Assembly: GCF_016086655.4 (NCBI RefSeq)
Contig: NC_052137.2
Coordinates: 2,480,001-2,544,000 of the forward strand
Direction: 5' to 3'
Origin: Lepeophtheirus salmonis
Taxonomy: Eukaryota > Arthropoda > Copepoda > Siphonostomatoida > Caligidae
DNA length: 64,000 nucleotides
Part shown: piece by piece, positions 11,546-23,900 of the stretch
Numbering within the stretch: position 1 is the stretch's first letter
Layout of the letters: each line of letters opens with the position of its first letter
Notes under the pieces: generated by a model
The model's database searches: none
What the model saw: the letters and a program-made list of their open reading frames with translations, nothing else
Told to the model about the DNA's origin: nothing
Position numbers and translations under genes: made by a program

Positions 11546-12480
11546 ACTGATATAATTTTTTTTTAAACCTGTAGTTGACTGAATTACGGTAATGAAATAT
11601 TTTGTTATATGTAAATCTATGATGTTAAAAAGTACTTTGGTTATGTTTACTTTTCTGGAGTTGTGTTGATGTTATTTTCTTCAGGTTTAATATCGTACAA
11701 CTCCCACCCTTTCTTCCTCATGGATGATTAAGGTTGAAAAAATAGATTTTTATTTAAGAAAATTTGATAATGTATGTAATAATTTAAAAAAAAAGAAAAA
11801 AAAGAAATATTATTCAAATATATACTTATAAATATAAATATATGTGTATACATATATAAAGTATGAAAAATGAACAATGTATAAAGAAGGCCGTAAGAAA
11901 GCTTGGCCATTTCTAAGAAAGGTCATTATAGCAATAATAATATAATATTGGTTTAAGAATATCATTTGATATTAAAGTTGAAAAAATTTGATCAATGTTT
12001 GGAAGTTTGAAAATAATTGAACATTTCTCAACCTTACAATACCACTCCCCTAGCACCAAATAATAATCCAACGATAACCCAAGTGATATTTAAAGAGAAC
12101 CTAAGGAAAGAAAAAACAATAAAAAAATGGGGGAAAAAATAATTAATTTTTCATTATTGATTTAAAACAGTTTAAGTGAACCCTTTGACTAGCGTCGTTG
12201 TTAGGAATGGCATTTTTTGTGTATAAACATAAACAGTTTTATTGTCCTATTGTTTTACAAAAACATCATTAGTCATTTTTTGAATGAGGGTGCGTGAATG
12301 AGAGCTCATAATTAGAGCTTTTTTAAATATAAATCTAACACGTGGAAGATATTTTTCTATTTTGTAATCTGAAGAGTGTTTTTTATTTTCTAAAGCTGTA
12401 ATTAATATTATTGAATTTTTGAAGAGAAACATTTACAACAGTCAGTGTGTTCATCAAAATGAAAAATTAGCAATAATGAT
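11546..12480. other. No gene recognised
   Basis: AT-rich, with runs such as a mixed A-rich stretch at 11786-11808 and short TATA runs near 11840-11860. The right part (about 12350-12480: AAAGCTGTAATTAATATTAT, then GAATTTTTGAAGAGAAACAT) matches the left part of the 273-bp repeat family seen at 43.0 and 58.8 kb. Confidence 0.4.
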
Positions 12481-12555
12481 TTTTGGGGAGTTATGAGGGA
12501 AGTCCTTGCTGTACTCGGGGTACAATTGAGGATAGAAATCGGAGTAATATATAGA
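12481..12555 (+). repeat. Partial copy of the 273-bp repeat family, cut by a MITE
   Basis: GGGGAGTTATGAGGGAAGTC, then CGGGGTACAATTGAGGATAG and AAATCGGAGTAATA match the family core. The match stops exactly where the MITE end starts (12556), which suggests the MITE inserted into this copy. Confidence 0.45.
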
Positions 12556-12885
12556 CAGGAGAGTCTGCAAAGGGTGCTGGAGGGGCTGTAGTCTCACTTA
12601 AATGGATGAATTTTTGCGTATTACTAAAAAAATTAATATTTGAAATTATTTTCCAAAAATTAAAATCCTGTAAACAGCTGTAGATTATTGAATTTTTTTC
12701 TAAAAAATTTAATATTTTAATTTTGTTAACTAAAGTTTTAATTTTTTTGTGTTTAACTATGGATTTTTTAAATGAATTTCGAAAAAATTTCATAAGTGAA
12801 GTTGATTTTACCAAATTTTTTTGCAAAAAATTTATTGTCCATGGTTTTTCCAAAAACCAAGTACCCCCCCCCCCCTGCATATGTA
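12556..12885. mobile_element. GGCGTC-type MITE (non-autonomous DNA element)
   Basis: The left end reads CAGGAGAGTCTGCAAAGGGT and then GGAGGGGCTGTAG. The inside is degenerate AT-rich repeats (TCCAAAAATTAAAATCC, TTTTTTCTAAAAAATTTAAT). The right end is CCAAAAACCAAGTA followed by twelve C (12864-12875). The same architecture is seen at 25219-25565 and 55568-56075. A 169-codon open frame on the minus strand across it is only a product of this composition. There is no transposase, so the class is unknown. Confidence 0.45.
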
Positions 12886-13199
12886 CGCATCTTGATGAAC
12901 AAGATGTACAAACATCTCGTGTATTTGTTTTGACAGTTAGATGCCCTACAATGTCGTTAAGTACACAAAAAATATTTGTTTTATGCTTTAAGTTAGGCAA
13001 AATAATGTTGTGGATATTCTCACTATGATTGGTTACCTAGGATTTTGTACATACTCGTCTAAAATCGATTTTTAAAATATTTTGTTTCTCTTTTGAATTG
13101 TAAATTACAATACTATTTCTATAAAGATGCCATGCTAGAACAATTTTCATATTTCAAAACCAATATTAAAATAAACAATATCATTTTTCTTCGTATACT

Positions 13200-14340
13200 T
13201 TGTGCATAGTTTGGAAATATATTTTCCAAAAGGTCAACCCCTCCATAGTGTTGTTGTAAATTTTGCAGAAATGAGGCTGATTTGCTTTTAGATTTTGTAT
13301 TCGTATCACTGGAATATTGATAGCACTTTCCAATTTGATTTTTTTTTTCGAAAAATTGTTTTCAATATAAACTGATCTGTGGGTCCTTTCAAACTATTAT
13401 TACTTTATCATTATCTTAAAAGTGCACTTTGGGTCCTCTTTTTTCATTTTCATTGATTCCTTTTTTGATGGGATGGAAATTGAATTGATTCTATTGTATC
13501 TAACAGTAGCTGGTAATCTAACTTTTTTTAAACTATCAAGCTGTCCATGAGGTCAAAACTAATAAAAAAGTTGTCAAACCATTAAATATTTGTTCTTTTT
13601 TAATTAGTTCATAAATAACATCACTGCTTTGTTCCAATTTATTACCATTTTATTGTGTTTTGGTTCCTTCATAATGAATGCAATGAAGAAGCTAGCTGGA
13701 AGATGAAGCTCACACCTCAATCTTAAACCCAAATAGTGTTGGCTTTGATTTGGCGTATTTTTTCATACTGTGAGGTGGAAAGTACTTCTCCATCAATTCA
13801 TCCACACAAATATATTCAGATATTTCCACGTATTTTTTCCGTTTCTGGCTTCAAAGATCATTGAAACTTTCCAAAGGGATCGTAGTGGTTCGGATAGTTA
13901 TTGTTGGCAAAATTAATTTTTATAAGGTAGAATTTTACTTTGAATTGCGATATTTGGACAGGGACTGTTCTCTAATACTATTTTTAATTCGTTTTAGCTT
14001 TTGACTATCAATTGAAAGATGGTTTTCTCACTCTATTTCTCTACTAATAGAAAGAAAAAACATCTATGTTTACATGTATTTGTAATTTGTTTTTTAACAA
14101 ACATGGGATGAGTTTCATCGAAATCGGGCTTTTCATTTTCGTTTAAGTCATCTTGATGATGAGTAAAAAAGCTCAGTATTGGAGTTCTACAAATATTTTG
14201 GAAGACCTTATGGATTATTGTCAATTGCTTCTTCGTTCTCCCTATTTTCCTTGGTTTGCTTATAAGGATCTTCAAATGGAATTACATAAACGCTTGTAGT
14301 TGCATCCGGAGGTTCATCCTCCAAAAGCGAAGAATCTGTT
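13200..14340 (-). pseudogene. piggyBac-like transposase remnant
   Basis: Scattered but ordered pieces of a PGBD/piggyBac transposase (DDE_Tnp_1_7) on the minus strand, reading from 14340 down. First comes an acidic N-terminal part (ESSTDSSLLEDEPPD). Then NNNYPNHYDPFGKF near 13880-13900. Then ISEYICVDELMEKYF and KYAKSKPTLFGFK near 13740-13820; the family consensus there is ISVDESMVPYFGR followed by RGKPIRFGYK, and the D is a catalytic residue. Then FDNFFISFDLMDSL near 13540-13580, and YGGVDLL near 13230-13255, matching the conserved MGGVDxxD. The order and spacing fit the family's roughly 550-600 residues. Many stops and frame changes make it dead. No TTAA-flanked ends were found. Confidence 0.66.
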
Positions 14341-14344
14341 GAAG

Positions 14345-15559
14345 ATTCAAATTTTAATTTCTACCATTATTATTATGTATAACTAACTTCAAAATCGATG
14401 TTAAATAATTGATGTGAATGTTTTTTTAGATACACTTCAATCATAAATTAAAACGTTTGCAAAAGTATGTAGGAAAAATAAAATATTTTTGAGGTTCATT
14501 CCCAAACGTACGTGCGAAATTTAGACATTATTAAATAATAATTATTATAAAATAAAACTTTAGCAAAAATAATTCATGTATTAGGCACATATCAATAATA
14601 CCTAATTTTAAAACATTAAAATCAATATTAAGGTGTATGCCTATTCATTTTAAAGCTCAGAATGTTCCACCTTGCTCCAAAAAAATCCATATTGCAAAAA
14701 TCTAAAAACTATAGAGCACTTATTGCGCACAAATTAAAGAAAAAAGAAAATATATGAAGTAATAATTATTCATGAAGTGGTCATTATGTTTACTTGCAAT
14801 CAAAGAATCTGATGCTTTTAGGTACTGTTTGTACCTAAAAGCATAAATTCAAAATCTGTAATTTTAATGTACATATATGTAAGTGGGGAGGAATGTGTTA
14901 AATACATGTCTTTTTGCTTTATTATTATTTTAAAATCTTGTTTTCTCTTTCCTTAAAGTATCTTTATTACTAACTAATCACTTATGTAAAATTTATCGTA
15001 TACTTAAAATTACTTTTTATAATAATATGTGAAATTAAGATTTCCAACAAATAATAATATATTATAACTGAGTTGATTTTGCCTTTTCTTTTAATTTTTA
15101 TATATACGACTCTGTTTATGGAAAATAATATTAAAAAATAAGTTTGTATACCTACTAAGATGGCTCTTATTCTGTAGTTAAAGAATCATTGTTTTGTATT
15201 TACATTATCTCGCCCTCTTAATGAGTAAAAGTGTATTTCTGGGCCAAAAATTTTAATATTTGAGTAAAATTCATTTTACTTCTATACTTTTGACTAAAAC
15301 TTTAATTTATCAACATTTGTTAACTTTTTTTATTTGCAATACTAATGAAACGTATTTTAACTGGAAAGTGAGGATCCACTACTGAGAAGAGAAAAGTGAG
15401 CCAAAAGATGCTTTATTGATTCTTTATGGTACTTTGTTATACAATAAATATTTAATTGCGAATCAATTGATGTTAAAAAGTATTGAAGATTGAAAATCCA
15501 AAAATTGCACAACCAGTAGAGGCACACAAATTATTAATGCTTATAGACAGTGGTTATGA
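14345..15559. other. AT-rich stretch with one perfect hairpin
   Basis: No gene recognised. It contains a perfect 14-bp hairpin at 14812-14844. Near 15155-15260 a phrase GATGGCTCTTATTCTGTAGT, later ATTATCTCGCCCTCTTAATG, recurs in diverged form near 22935-22985 and 56540-56610. This makes it a small dispersed repeat. Confidence 0.45.
14812..14844. repeat. Perfect 14-bp hairpin, 5-nt loop
   Basis: ATGCTTTTAGGTAC (14812-14825), loop TGTTT, then the exact reverse complement GTACCTAAAAGCAT (14831-14844). Function unknown. Confidence 0.75.
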
Positions 15560-15625
15560 TAGTTTTTTTTTTTTTTTTAGGGGGGGAAGGGTGGCTTGAG
15601 CCCCTATAAAAAGTTTTTGAACTTC
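15560..15625. repeat. T16 run and G-rich MITE fragment
   Basis: T run at 15563-15578, then AGGGGGGGAAGGGTGGCTTG and AGCCCC. The G-run followed by GGCTTGAGCCCC resembles the subterminal part of the GGCGTC MITE family (compare 56840-56870). Only a fragment is visible. Confidence 0.35.
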
Positions 15626-15967
15626 AAAAAACCAACCAAACCTACCAAAAGAAAAAAAATATTATAATTATATTTCTTTATACGTCTGTTTTTGTTGTTA
15701 ACACATATTGAATCCAAAATGCTTTAATAGATCAGTCTGAAATTTGGCAAGTAGGCGTATAAAATAACCAATCATGTTCATATAATTTAAAGACCCTGTT
15801 TCTGACAGAAATAAGAACTATTTTTCATTCTCTCTGTCTCTTCTCTTTCCAAACTGTATCTTTCGTCATCCCTCGACCTGTCTCTTTTCTTCTACCTTCA
15901 TCCTTTGTTTCTATTCTCCTCTATTCAGACCTGAAACCCAGGTGGCACCCTATGCTAGTATATGATA

Positions 15968-16840
15968 GGTTGGGGAAAAAGTAATTTCAAGGTCTTTTTT
16001 AACGAAGTATACCCCCTTCATTATTGGTCACATCGGATCAAACGATACGGCATTGTAAAGGTTTGAGTGTAAACAACAAAAAATTTGCAGATAATATTGC
16101 ACTTGGCCGGTTTAGTTGTGAGTGATAGTGCGTCGAGCATGGAGATCTCAAAGGAAGACAATTACCATAATTTACATTTTTACTATCTGTAAGGGAAAAC
16201 AGCTACGAAAACAAGGAATATTTTTTTCAATGTGCACATGGGCGATACTCTTTTGGTTCCTGTTGCACAATAGGGGTTCGAGCGATTTCGTTCTGGTGTA
16301 GTGGAAGTGAATGATGCGTCACGTACTGGAAGGCCTGTTATAAAAAATGTCGATAAAATCATGGAATATTTCGAGATAGACAGTCATGTTAGAACTACCC
16401 AGAAGCTGAACATACATCACATAACCGTTTTAAATCAATTACAGACGGAAGATAGAAAATGAATTGGTGGGTAGGAGAGGAATTGTGTTTCATGAAGATA
16501 ACGCAAGTCTGCACACATCTTTGATGACGAGCTGGAAGCTCCAGGAGCTCTGATGGGAAGTGCTTACACTTCCATCCTACAGTCCAGACATGGTACAAAG
16601 TGATTACTATCTTTTCCTGTCTATGGGCAACGCGCTTGGGCCTCGATAGAGGGATACCAAAATTGGTTGTCCGTGTTTTTTGCACATAGGGACAATGACT
16701 TCACAATGAAGTTGAATTCTTGTTGGCAACAAGTTATTAAAGAGAAGGACATTACTTGGCTTATATCAGATGTTTATAACACTACTTATAAAACATTTAA
16801 ATGAAGCGAAAATACGAAATTACTCTTTTCCCAAACCCAA
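15968..16840 (+). mobile_element. Mariner (DD34D) element with internal deletion
   Basis: Terminal inverted repeats: GGTTGGGGAAAAAGTAATTT on the left and the inverse form (AAATTACTCTTTTCCCAAAC) on the right, with TA beside both ends (15966-15967 and 16841-16842). The plus strand encodes a damaged mariner transposase. The N-terminal DNA-binding part has FERFRSGVVEVNDAS, RTGRPV and then KNVDKIMEYFEIDSHV. Past an internal deletion comes VFHEDNASLHTSLM, then LPSYSPDMVQSDYYLF. The second and third catalytic Asp are 34 residues apart with one stop (TGA) between them, which is the mariner DD34D signature. The deletion removes the first catalytic Asp. The same family occurs again, split, at 48691-50835. 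Confidence 0.8.
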
Positions 16841-16842
16841 TA

Positions 16843-18059
16843 TATAAAATAAAAGTAAAAAATAACCCTATTTATATGAGTAGCTACAAAACGGTATTAA
16901 TAATTTTTCACCCAATAAGCCCCTCCCCCCACATGATAATGCTGGCAACGCCCGTGATTATGTACAAAGTTATAATAGTACATAACGTTTACTTAAAAAG
17001 ATTGGAGATATCCAATTATTTTCTGCTAATTTCTTCAAAATAGGGCAAATGATTAAGAATCAAATGCATTCATTAATTGATAATTAAGTTAAAAAAATAT
17101 TTTGCACAGGTAAACCTTTCTATAACGAGAAGAAAATGAAAGGGTGAGAAAAAGTCAAAGTATAACATGGATTTCAATGGGCTACCCTAATGTAAACCTT
17201 TGCATGTATTAAACATTTATGAAAGTCATAAAATTATATTTGATCTTGTTCAAAATGAATACATATAATACTACATATTATATGTATTTTTTTATACCTT
17301 TTTCTATTAATTCCTTCAAACGCTGCTAACCTGGCTATCCACATTCCATGAAATCCTTTTCTGTCTTTCTTTTGCTTCCATGCTAGCTGTCAAATCCAAA
17401 TATTTATAAGTTTAATATGTAAGTATTTATTGTATATATGTTATGTATAAGATAAAAACAATTTTAAGCAATAATCACATTAAGGAGATTTAAAATATAT
17501 ATATATTTTATATACGAATATTATACATACAGCCTAATATTTAAAACAGTTTGAGTCAGTTTAGATTGATCATGAGGCTTTTATTTTTAGGTAAGTATTT
17601 TTCATTACATTGTTTAATAAAAGATTTTTTGTATTATCTTTTTTTTTTAGAAAAAAAGTCTTTATGAAAAAAATTATTTTATTTATGACATTTAAAAAAA
17701 TCTAATATTCTGCGAATATAACAGTGTGCTTGCCCATATATACAATACTACTATTATTTTTTATAATTAATATTTAAAGTTCTCTCAGAATTGAGAGCCA
17801 TTGCCCCCTACCCCCTCGCACTGTCTTCCACACCTTTGAGTACATATATTATTGGATCTCAATCAGTAAAGTAACATCGATAGTATATAATAAGGTCTCA
17901 ATTCAATTTTATGGGAAAATTCTTGCTTAAATATTTTGAACATAGTTAGGGTTGTTAATCGTAAGCATTTATGCATGCGTTTTTGTTTTTGTTGGCAATA
18001 AAAAGGATGGTTTGATTTTTCTCCAATTATTTTCATTTTTCTTTAATTCTTGAAGGAAG
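16843..18059. other. No gene recognised
   Basis: AT-rich, no coding signal. A short TATA-rich run lies near 17495-17515. Near 17780-17830 there is a C-rich phrase (GCCATTGCCCCCTACCCCCT) of unknown origin. Confidence 0.45.
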
Positions 18060-18600
18060 ATTATTGAAATATAAAATGTAACCAGGAGTATGTTAGTTCC
18101 ATGGGATTTTTCTGTCAATTATAAATGAGAGTCCCAGTTGGACTCTGAGAAAAATTAAGGATCGACTACAGCGTGATATCTCCCTAAATTTTTTCCATGT
18201 ATTGGTATTGAGTAGGATTTGTATGTTTTTTTCCTTCCTCTCACAGGCGCTTGGAGCTGATCTAATAAAACGTAATAACGACTAAATTGTTCTCTTCCCA
18301 AAAATTATTCAAATTGTCAGGGGTACTACATTAATTTTCAATTCCCTTTATTTTTACATAACGGCAGGATATATTTGATACATCCCTTTTAATCAAATAA
18401 TGACTGTATATGTGTATATATGACTGTATTTTGTAATCAATAGTGCGCGAATGGCGAAAGTAACATGAAGGATTTGTTAAGGGTTGATAAGAAGTGTAAG
18501 TCCATTTTGGACTCAGTGTGGAATTGAGCATCAAAAATGAAGAGTTACCTTCCTAGATACGGAGTGGTTTTGTGTTCCTCTCGAACATTTTACAAGTTAC
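18060..18600 (+). repeat. Two tandem copies of the 273-bp repeat family
   Basis: First copy at about 18095-18360: GTTGGACTCTGAGAAAAATT, AAGGATCGAC, CCTTCCTCTCACAG, TCTAATAAAACGTAATAACG, then AATTATTCAAATTGTCAGGG, and ACATAACGGCAGGATAT. A shortened second copy at about 18470-18600 has CCATTTTGGACTCAGTGTGG, then CTAGATACGGAGTGG. Both are in plus orientation. Confidence 0.55.
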
Positions 18601-20339
18601 CAGTTTATTTTTGGTTTGTTTTTCTTTTACATAGCGAAAATGCTTATAATTTCAGTCCTTATACTTATATACAATAGCAAAAAATGTTTATAAAAAAAAT
18701 TACTATAAAAACACTTTTCCCAACTGTTGTCCCCTCAAAATAAGAGGGGGAAAGCCATTCATTATTTACGTTATGTAGGTACAAAAATAATCGAGGCTTG
18801 TCAAGAACATAAATTGATTTGGACCTTGGCCTTCATTCCGTGTCCTTTTTGTTGTTTTTTTCATATGAAAAAATAATTTTATTTTCTTAGGAAGGAGAAC
18901 AAAATTATTAATGTTATGTGATTTTCCTCCTTCGTATTCGAAATACATTCTACTGCAAACCTGGGGTTGAAGCAATATAAATAAACAAAAATATTTTCTA
19001 TCATTCACATAACTGGAATATAAATACAATTGCTTAAATATGTGCCCCGTCAACACACAACCAATTTAAAACAAATTTTATCAAAAGTGAGTTTGTAGTC
19101 TTCCACAAATTATTGTCAATTTCCATCAAGGATCAGCTACTTCTGGTGATGAAAAACAACTGACCGTTTAATTTACTTTTGATGTATGGGAATATGAAAA
19201 AAATCATGGGGGTAAATAAGGGCTGTACGACAGATGTCCCATTATTCCCATGTTTTGACAACACAAAAAGTTCTTTGTTTGAGACTTGCATTGTCATGAT
19301 AAAAGATTGTTTTGCTTTTGTTTACAATTGTACTGGCTATTTTGATGACATCACAGTAGTGAACTTCACTTAGGTGGAGAAATTCAAATTTATTAAATAA
19401 ATTGTATTAATTCATTTATAATAGTAGTTTATTTTCTACTTAGATAATACTATTTAGACTAAAAAATTTACCCTCTAGCGATTAGGATTAAGTTATTTTT
19501 AATAAAAAATAGGTCATAACATACATTTTTAGATAAATATAGTATAGGCAAGAAATCAATAATATATCATGAATAAATGGATGTTATGCACTAAATATGA
19601 AATGTTCATATGAAAAACATAAGCTAACAATAAGATCATAATTTGTCATTTACCTTGAATATACTAAATATAGAGTTCAATAATATCTTGGTAACATAAC
19701 CGAATATGATGTCTTGAATAAACCTCTTTTGCCTTTTGATTTTGACTATTCTCTTTTGAGATATATATATTTTAGAAATACTAGAAAAATAACATCTCTA
19801 CTTTCGTATGGCTGGGCATATTTTGTAATACAGACCAATAATAGATCTTTAAATAATAATATAAATGATTTTGAAATCTTTACTGGCTAGATAAAAATCT
19901 CAATAACAAAATAGCATTTGTATGTCCAAACTAAAACCAAATGAATCCATAAGATAAGAAAAAATAATAAAACACATTTATAGGGAATTTAAATTTATAA
20001 GAATATAATTGATGTTCTAATTATTTCTATTTGTTGTAATACTCAAGCAATTGTATTATTATTTTGATACATTTTAACTATTGTCTTTAATCAAACAACT
20101 TATAATTAGCTCGTATGACATACATATAGTAATTTATTTATTTGTGTAAAGATCCTAGATCTTTAAGTGAGTAATACTCCAATATGCTAACAAGTAATAT
20201 AGCAAATAAGTGTGGGAATTTCAAAGATATTCAAATATTTCAATAGAAATCTACGAAAGTTAAGAAGTCACTCATATTTCTTAATACATAATTACTTAAT
20301 AGTTCCTAGTTACTATTTATGTACAATAGCATAATCGAA
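18601..20339. other. No gene recognised
   Basis: AT-rich. A 96-codon minus-strand frame at 18766-19056 has no recognisable motif and is not called. A phrase GGCTGGGCAT at 19810 repeats the start of the inverted end at 61440. Confidence 0.4.
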
Positions 20340-20960
20340 TATGCTTTGCATACAAAACTACAGAGATAAGAGAGGCACATTATTTTTTGAATTTGAATCA
20401 TATCCAACTAGTTTTCCAATCACAAAAAAGGTTCATAAGTAATAAAGATTTACTAATCAGGTGTGAGCCTAAGTGTCCAGTTTATATAATTGTCCAGATA
20501 GACCATAGATTTCTGCATCATACATATATGTACATAAAGGACACTTATCAACGAAATAGTTTTTTTTAGAGTAGGAGACAAAGTTGAGTTGACTTAAGTT
20601 GAAAATGACTCAGGAACTTCAATTAAGGAGCAGTGGATGGAGGATGAGAAATCTTTCTGTTCCTCGTTGGATCTTTCTTCGATTATTCGGTTGTTTTATG
20701 GAAATATCGTATAGACAAGGAAAAATTTACGTATTCTTGAGAGAGAAGCAATGATTCACGAGGTAATAAGTCACTATTAAAGACCATGATATTGAGTGGA
20801 ACCTGCGCATTGAATAATCCTTCCATTAAAGAAGATGAAATCCCCTGAGTGCGGCACAAAGAGGCAAGATCCCTTCAACATGAAGTTGAAGAAAGGATCA
20901 GAAGACTGATTTGATATTCAAATGGAGAAAATATGAAATCCTAGGAGAGCAAAGGAGGGA
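20340..20960 (+). repeat. Dispersed repeat, first copy (second at 62150-62820)
   Basis: Shared landmarks with 62150-62820, in order: AAGAGGCACATTA-like start, GTTGAGTTGACTTAAG, GAAAATGACT, CAGTGGATGGA, GATGAGAA then TCTTTCTGTTCCTC, TTTTATGGAA, GCAATGATTCAC, then ATCCTTCCATTAAA and GATATTCAAATGGAGAAAAT. Similarity runs over about 400 bp at moderate identity. Both copies are on the plus strand. I find no convincing protein, so the class is unknown. Confidence 0.55.
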
Positions 20961-23900
20961 TGAATGTGGGTGCATTTATCCCAATATTTCGAACGAAAGA
21001 TCCGTCCAAATCGCTATGAATTAAAAAAAAAATCAACGCAGTTCACAACTTTTTTATTCTTTTTCTGGCTACTGTTTATCTATAAGTTACAAAGCATTAG
21101 TACGAGCCGCTCTTTAGAATATAAATTTGTATTATTTTTTCAGTTTTCTACATCTTATGAGATAGCATCGAAAAGTTTAAGAGTTAAAGAATAATTTTAA
21201 AGGATCACAAGAAAAGACGGTAAAAGTTATGTCTCAAGAAAAGCTAGAACATTTTTTTATGATGTATCTATGGATCTATGCTGTCTTGGGTTGACGAGTT
21301 TGCCTCTTACGGAGCTGTTCACTCTATGAAGACTCAGACATCCGTTCCCTCAGAAACACTGCCATCTCCTTCGTGTGTGGAAATTACGTTGGAAGATAAA
21401 TGTTTCCTTTTGTAAAACGAATTTTTCCAGCTGGAATACGATTTTCTGACATTTTTATGTTGTAAATTGACATAAGATCTCAAAATCTCAAACGAACCGA
21501 AGTTAAAAAACTTGAAAGCCCTGTGTTTAATCTCAAACTAATTATCAGGAAATTGCACGATACCTCATAATTACATGTTCCCTAAGACAGTGGTTCCCAC
21601 ACTTTTTGTGCCCAATGCACACCAAAAGACATATACATTTCTTGATACACCTATTTTAATTAAACCAATTATTCTGATTATTATAGGCTATTGCAAATAA
21701 TGTATGGTTCTCATAAATCATAAATTCATTTCAAGATATCTTTCAAAACTACAAATTAAGTGTAATGGATCAAATAAAAATTAAAAATGCATTTTGAACT
21801 ATTCCTTTTTCTAGTATTTAATACAGTTTTTTTTAGAATTTGGTTATGCGACGTTAGTTTTTATTGTTGCGCAATATGAAAGTACATTGTCTTAATTTTT
21901 AACCTCTCTTTTTTTTCAATAACTATCATTAATTGTATGGAGAGCGTGGCATTCATATACTCGAATTTCATATTATACAACTCAATTGCAGGTATTTAAA
22001 AATATCATCTTTTGCACAGTACTGTATTCTGTAATTTCAAGAAAATTGCATTCAATTCCCTTAATGTTTAAGAAAGTTGTGTTGTTTTATTTAAATATCA
22101 TATTTGGTTATATCACAGATTTTGGTGTAGGTTATAACATAATTAGATTTAACACTACGAAAAAATGGCATGAAATTCCAATGATAAATTGGTAATAACT
22201 TCCTTAATATTGAAGCTAGAGACATGATTTTGGTATCAAATGTCTTTTTTACTGAAATACTAGCAAAAAATGAGCGCCCCTCATTTTTCATTGAGCAGTA
22301 GCGCGCGCACTCATTGCTTTACAAAAACCAAAAATAAAATTAGTAACTAAGTGGGAGCTGAAGGGCACACAGGATTTTTTGAGTGGACTAACGCTCTGAT
22401 GAACTATGATTAACACTTACTCTCATAGTTATTACTTATCAGTAGTGATTAATACGAGACTTGGGTTCACTTTGACGTCATCATCAAAGTTTTCAGCTTT
22501 CGGCAACCAGACTTCATTGCAAGTTTCTTATCGATAGACCTTATATATAGTCACCTTGATTATTAAAAAGTTGATAGTTTTAAATACCTAGCTATCAACT
22601 AGATACAACAGATGGATTTTACAAAGCATAGTTTCTTTAAAGTTAAAAATCTAAGTCTCAACCTACGTAACCTCCACCTGAGGGTACTCAAAGTTGATTT
22701 GTGACGTCATTAAAGCACATTATTTCGCCAAAAAGGGAAAAGTGCTCCAACTAGCCCCTCTTTCCTACATCAGAGCAAATGTATGTAAGGAAAAAAAAAA
22801 TAGAAATACTGTTAAAATTTCTGTAATTCCTTTCAAATAATATCAAAAGGAAGTCATTCGAAGAGGATTATACTCCAAGATCTCCCCCTCATCAGCTTCA
22901 AATATATGTACATAGTACTACATACATATTGGGGTGGCTCTTATTGTGAATATCAATGCTCGCATTGATATTCTTTCGCCCTCAACATCGTTTCTAAAAG
23001 TGAACATAATCTATAAGGACCAAATTATTTTCTGGCAATTTAAACACAGATGTGTCATTTATTATATAACTGGGAGAAATTAAAAAATAAATAAATTCAT
23101 TCACATTTTTTATTTTTTTTATTGACATATCTTTATTCCACATATTAAATCGTATCTACAAGTGTATAGCTATAATTGCTTATTCAAAAAAATATTTAGT
23201 ATTACAGGGTAACAATAACAAAAAAGAACAATAGGATTGCCATATCTTTTTTCTTTTCTATTTCTTCAAAGTACCGGCTTTTTATTGAAATAGGACCAAT
23301 TTGTTGGTAGGTGATACAAACATTTCCTATAAAGGGTACATCTAAGTACGAATTAGTAGCTCAGGCTAAAAAAATTATATGATATTACATATTTATTTCT
23401 TGTCCATAGCTTATCTAGAAATTGAGTAAATATGCCAATTTGTGGAATAAGATGCACCTGAGCTCTACTGCAATAAATAATAATAATGCAAGACGCTATG
23501 TAGACCATTAAAAAAAAAAAATAGTACATACGACTCCAGTTGTAAAAAATTTAAATTAACATGTTTTTTCTGCCTTTTAACTTTTGTTTTTAAATGGATC
23601 ATACCTGTTCCAATGGTCCTTTTGGGACTAAGCAACCTTGGGTCTTAAACCTTGGAGTATAAAATTTAATATCAAAGTATTTGTTACTAATTATTGAAAT
23701 AGTAAATGTTCAGATTTCAATAGAGCACTCGCTACGTAAAAAGAGTTTCCTCCGATTTGAGCATTTCAGATAATTTATCAATACTTAAACTTTACATGAG
23801 AGTTGTAAAGAAGAAAACTTAATGATCTCCTTTAATAGCATATTTTGCATGATTTATTTGTTATTTTTGAAAGTTTTCATCATTATTTGAAGCATTTTTA

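Noticed and set aside
12491..13000. 169-codon minus-strand ORF
   Set aside because: It crosses a repeat copy and a MITE with a C/G homopolymer. The protein is low in complexity with a Gly run from the homopolymer and shows no family motif.
21588..21625. hAT-like terminal sequence considered as a full element
   Set aside because: Only one end is recognisable; no partner end, duplication or transposase found nearby.
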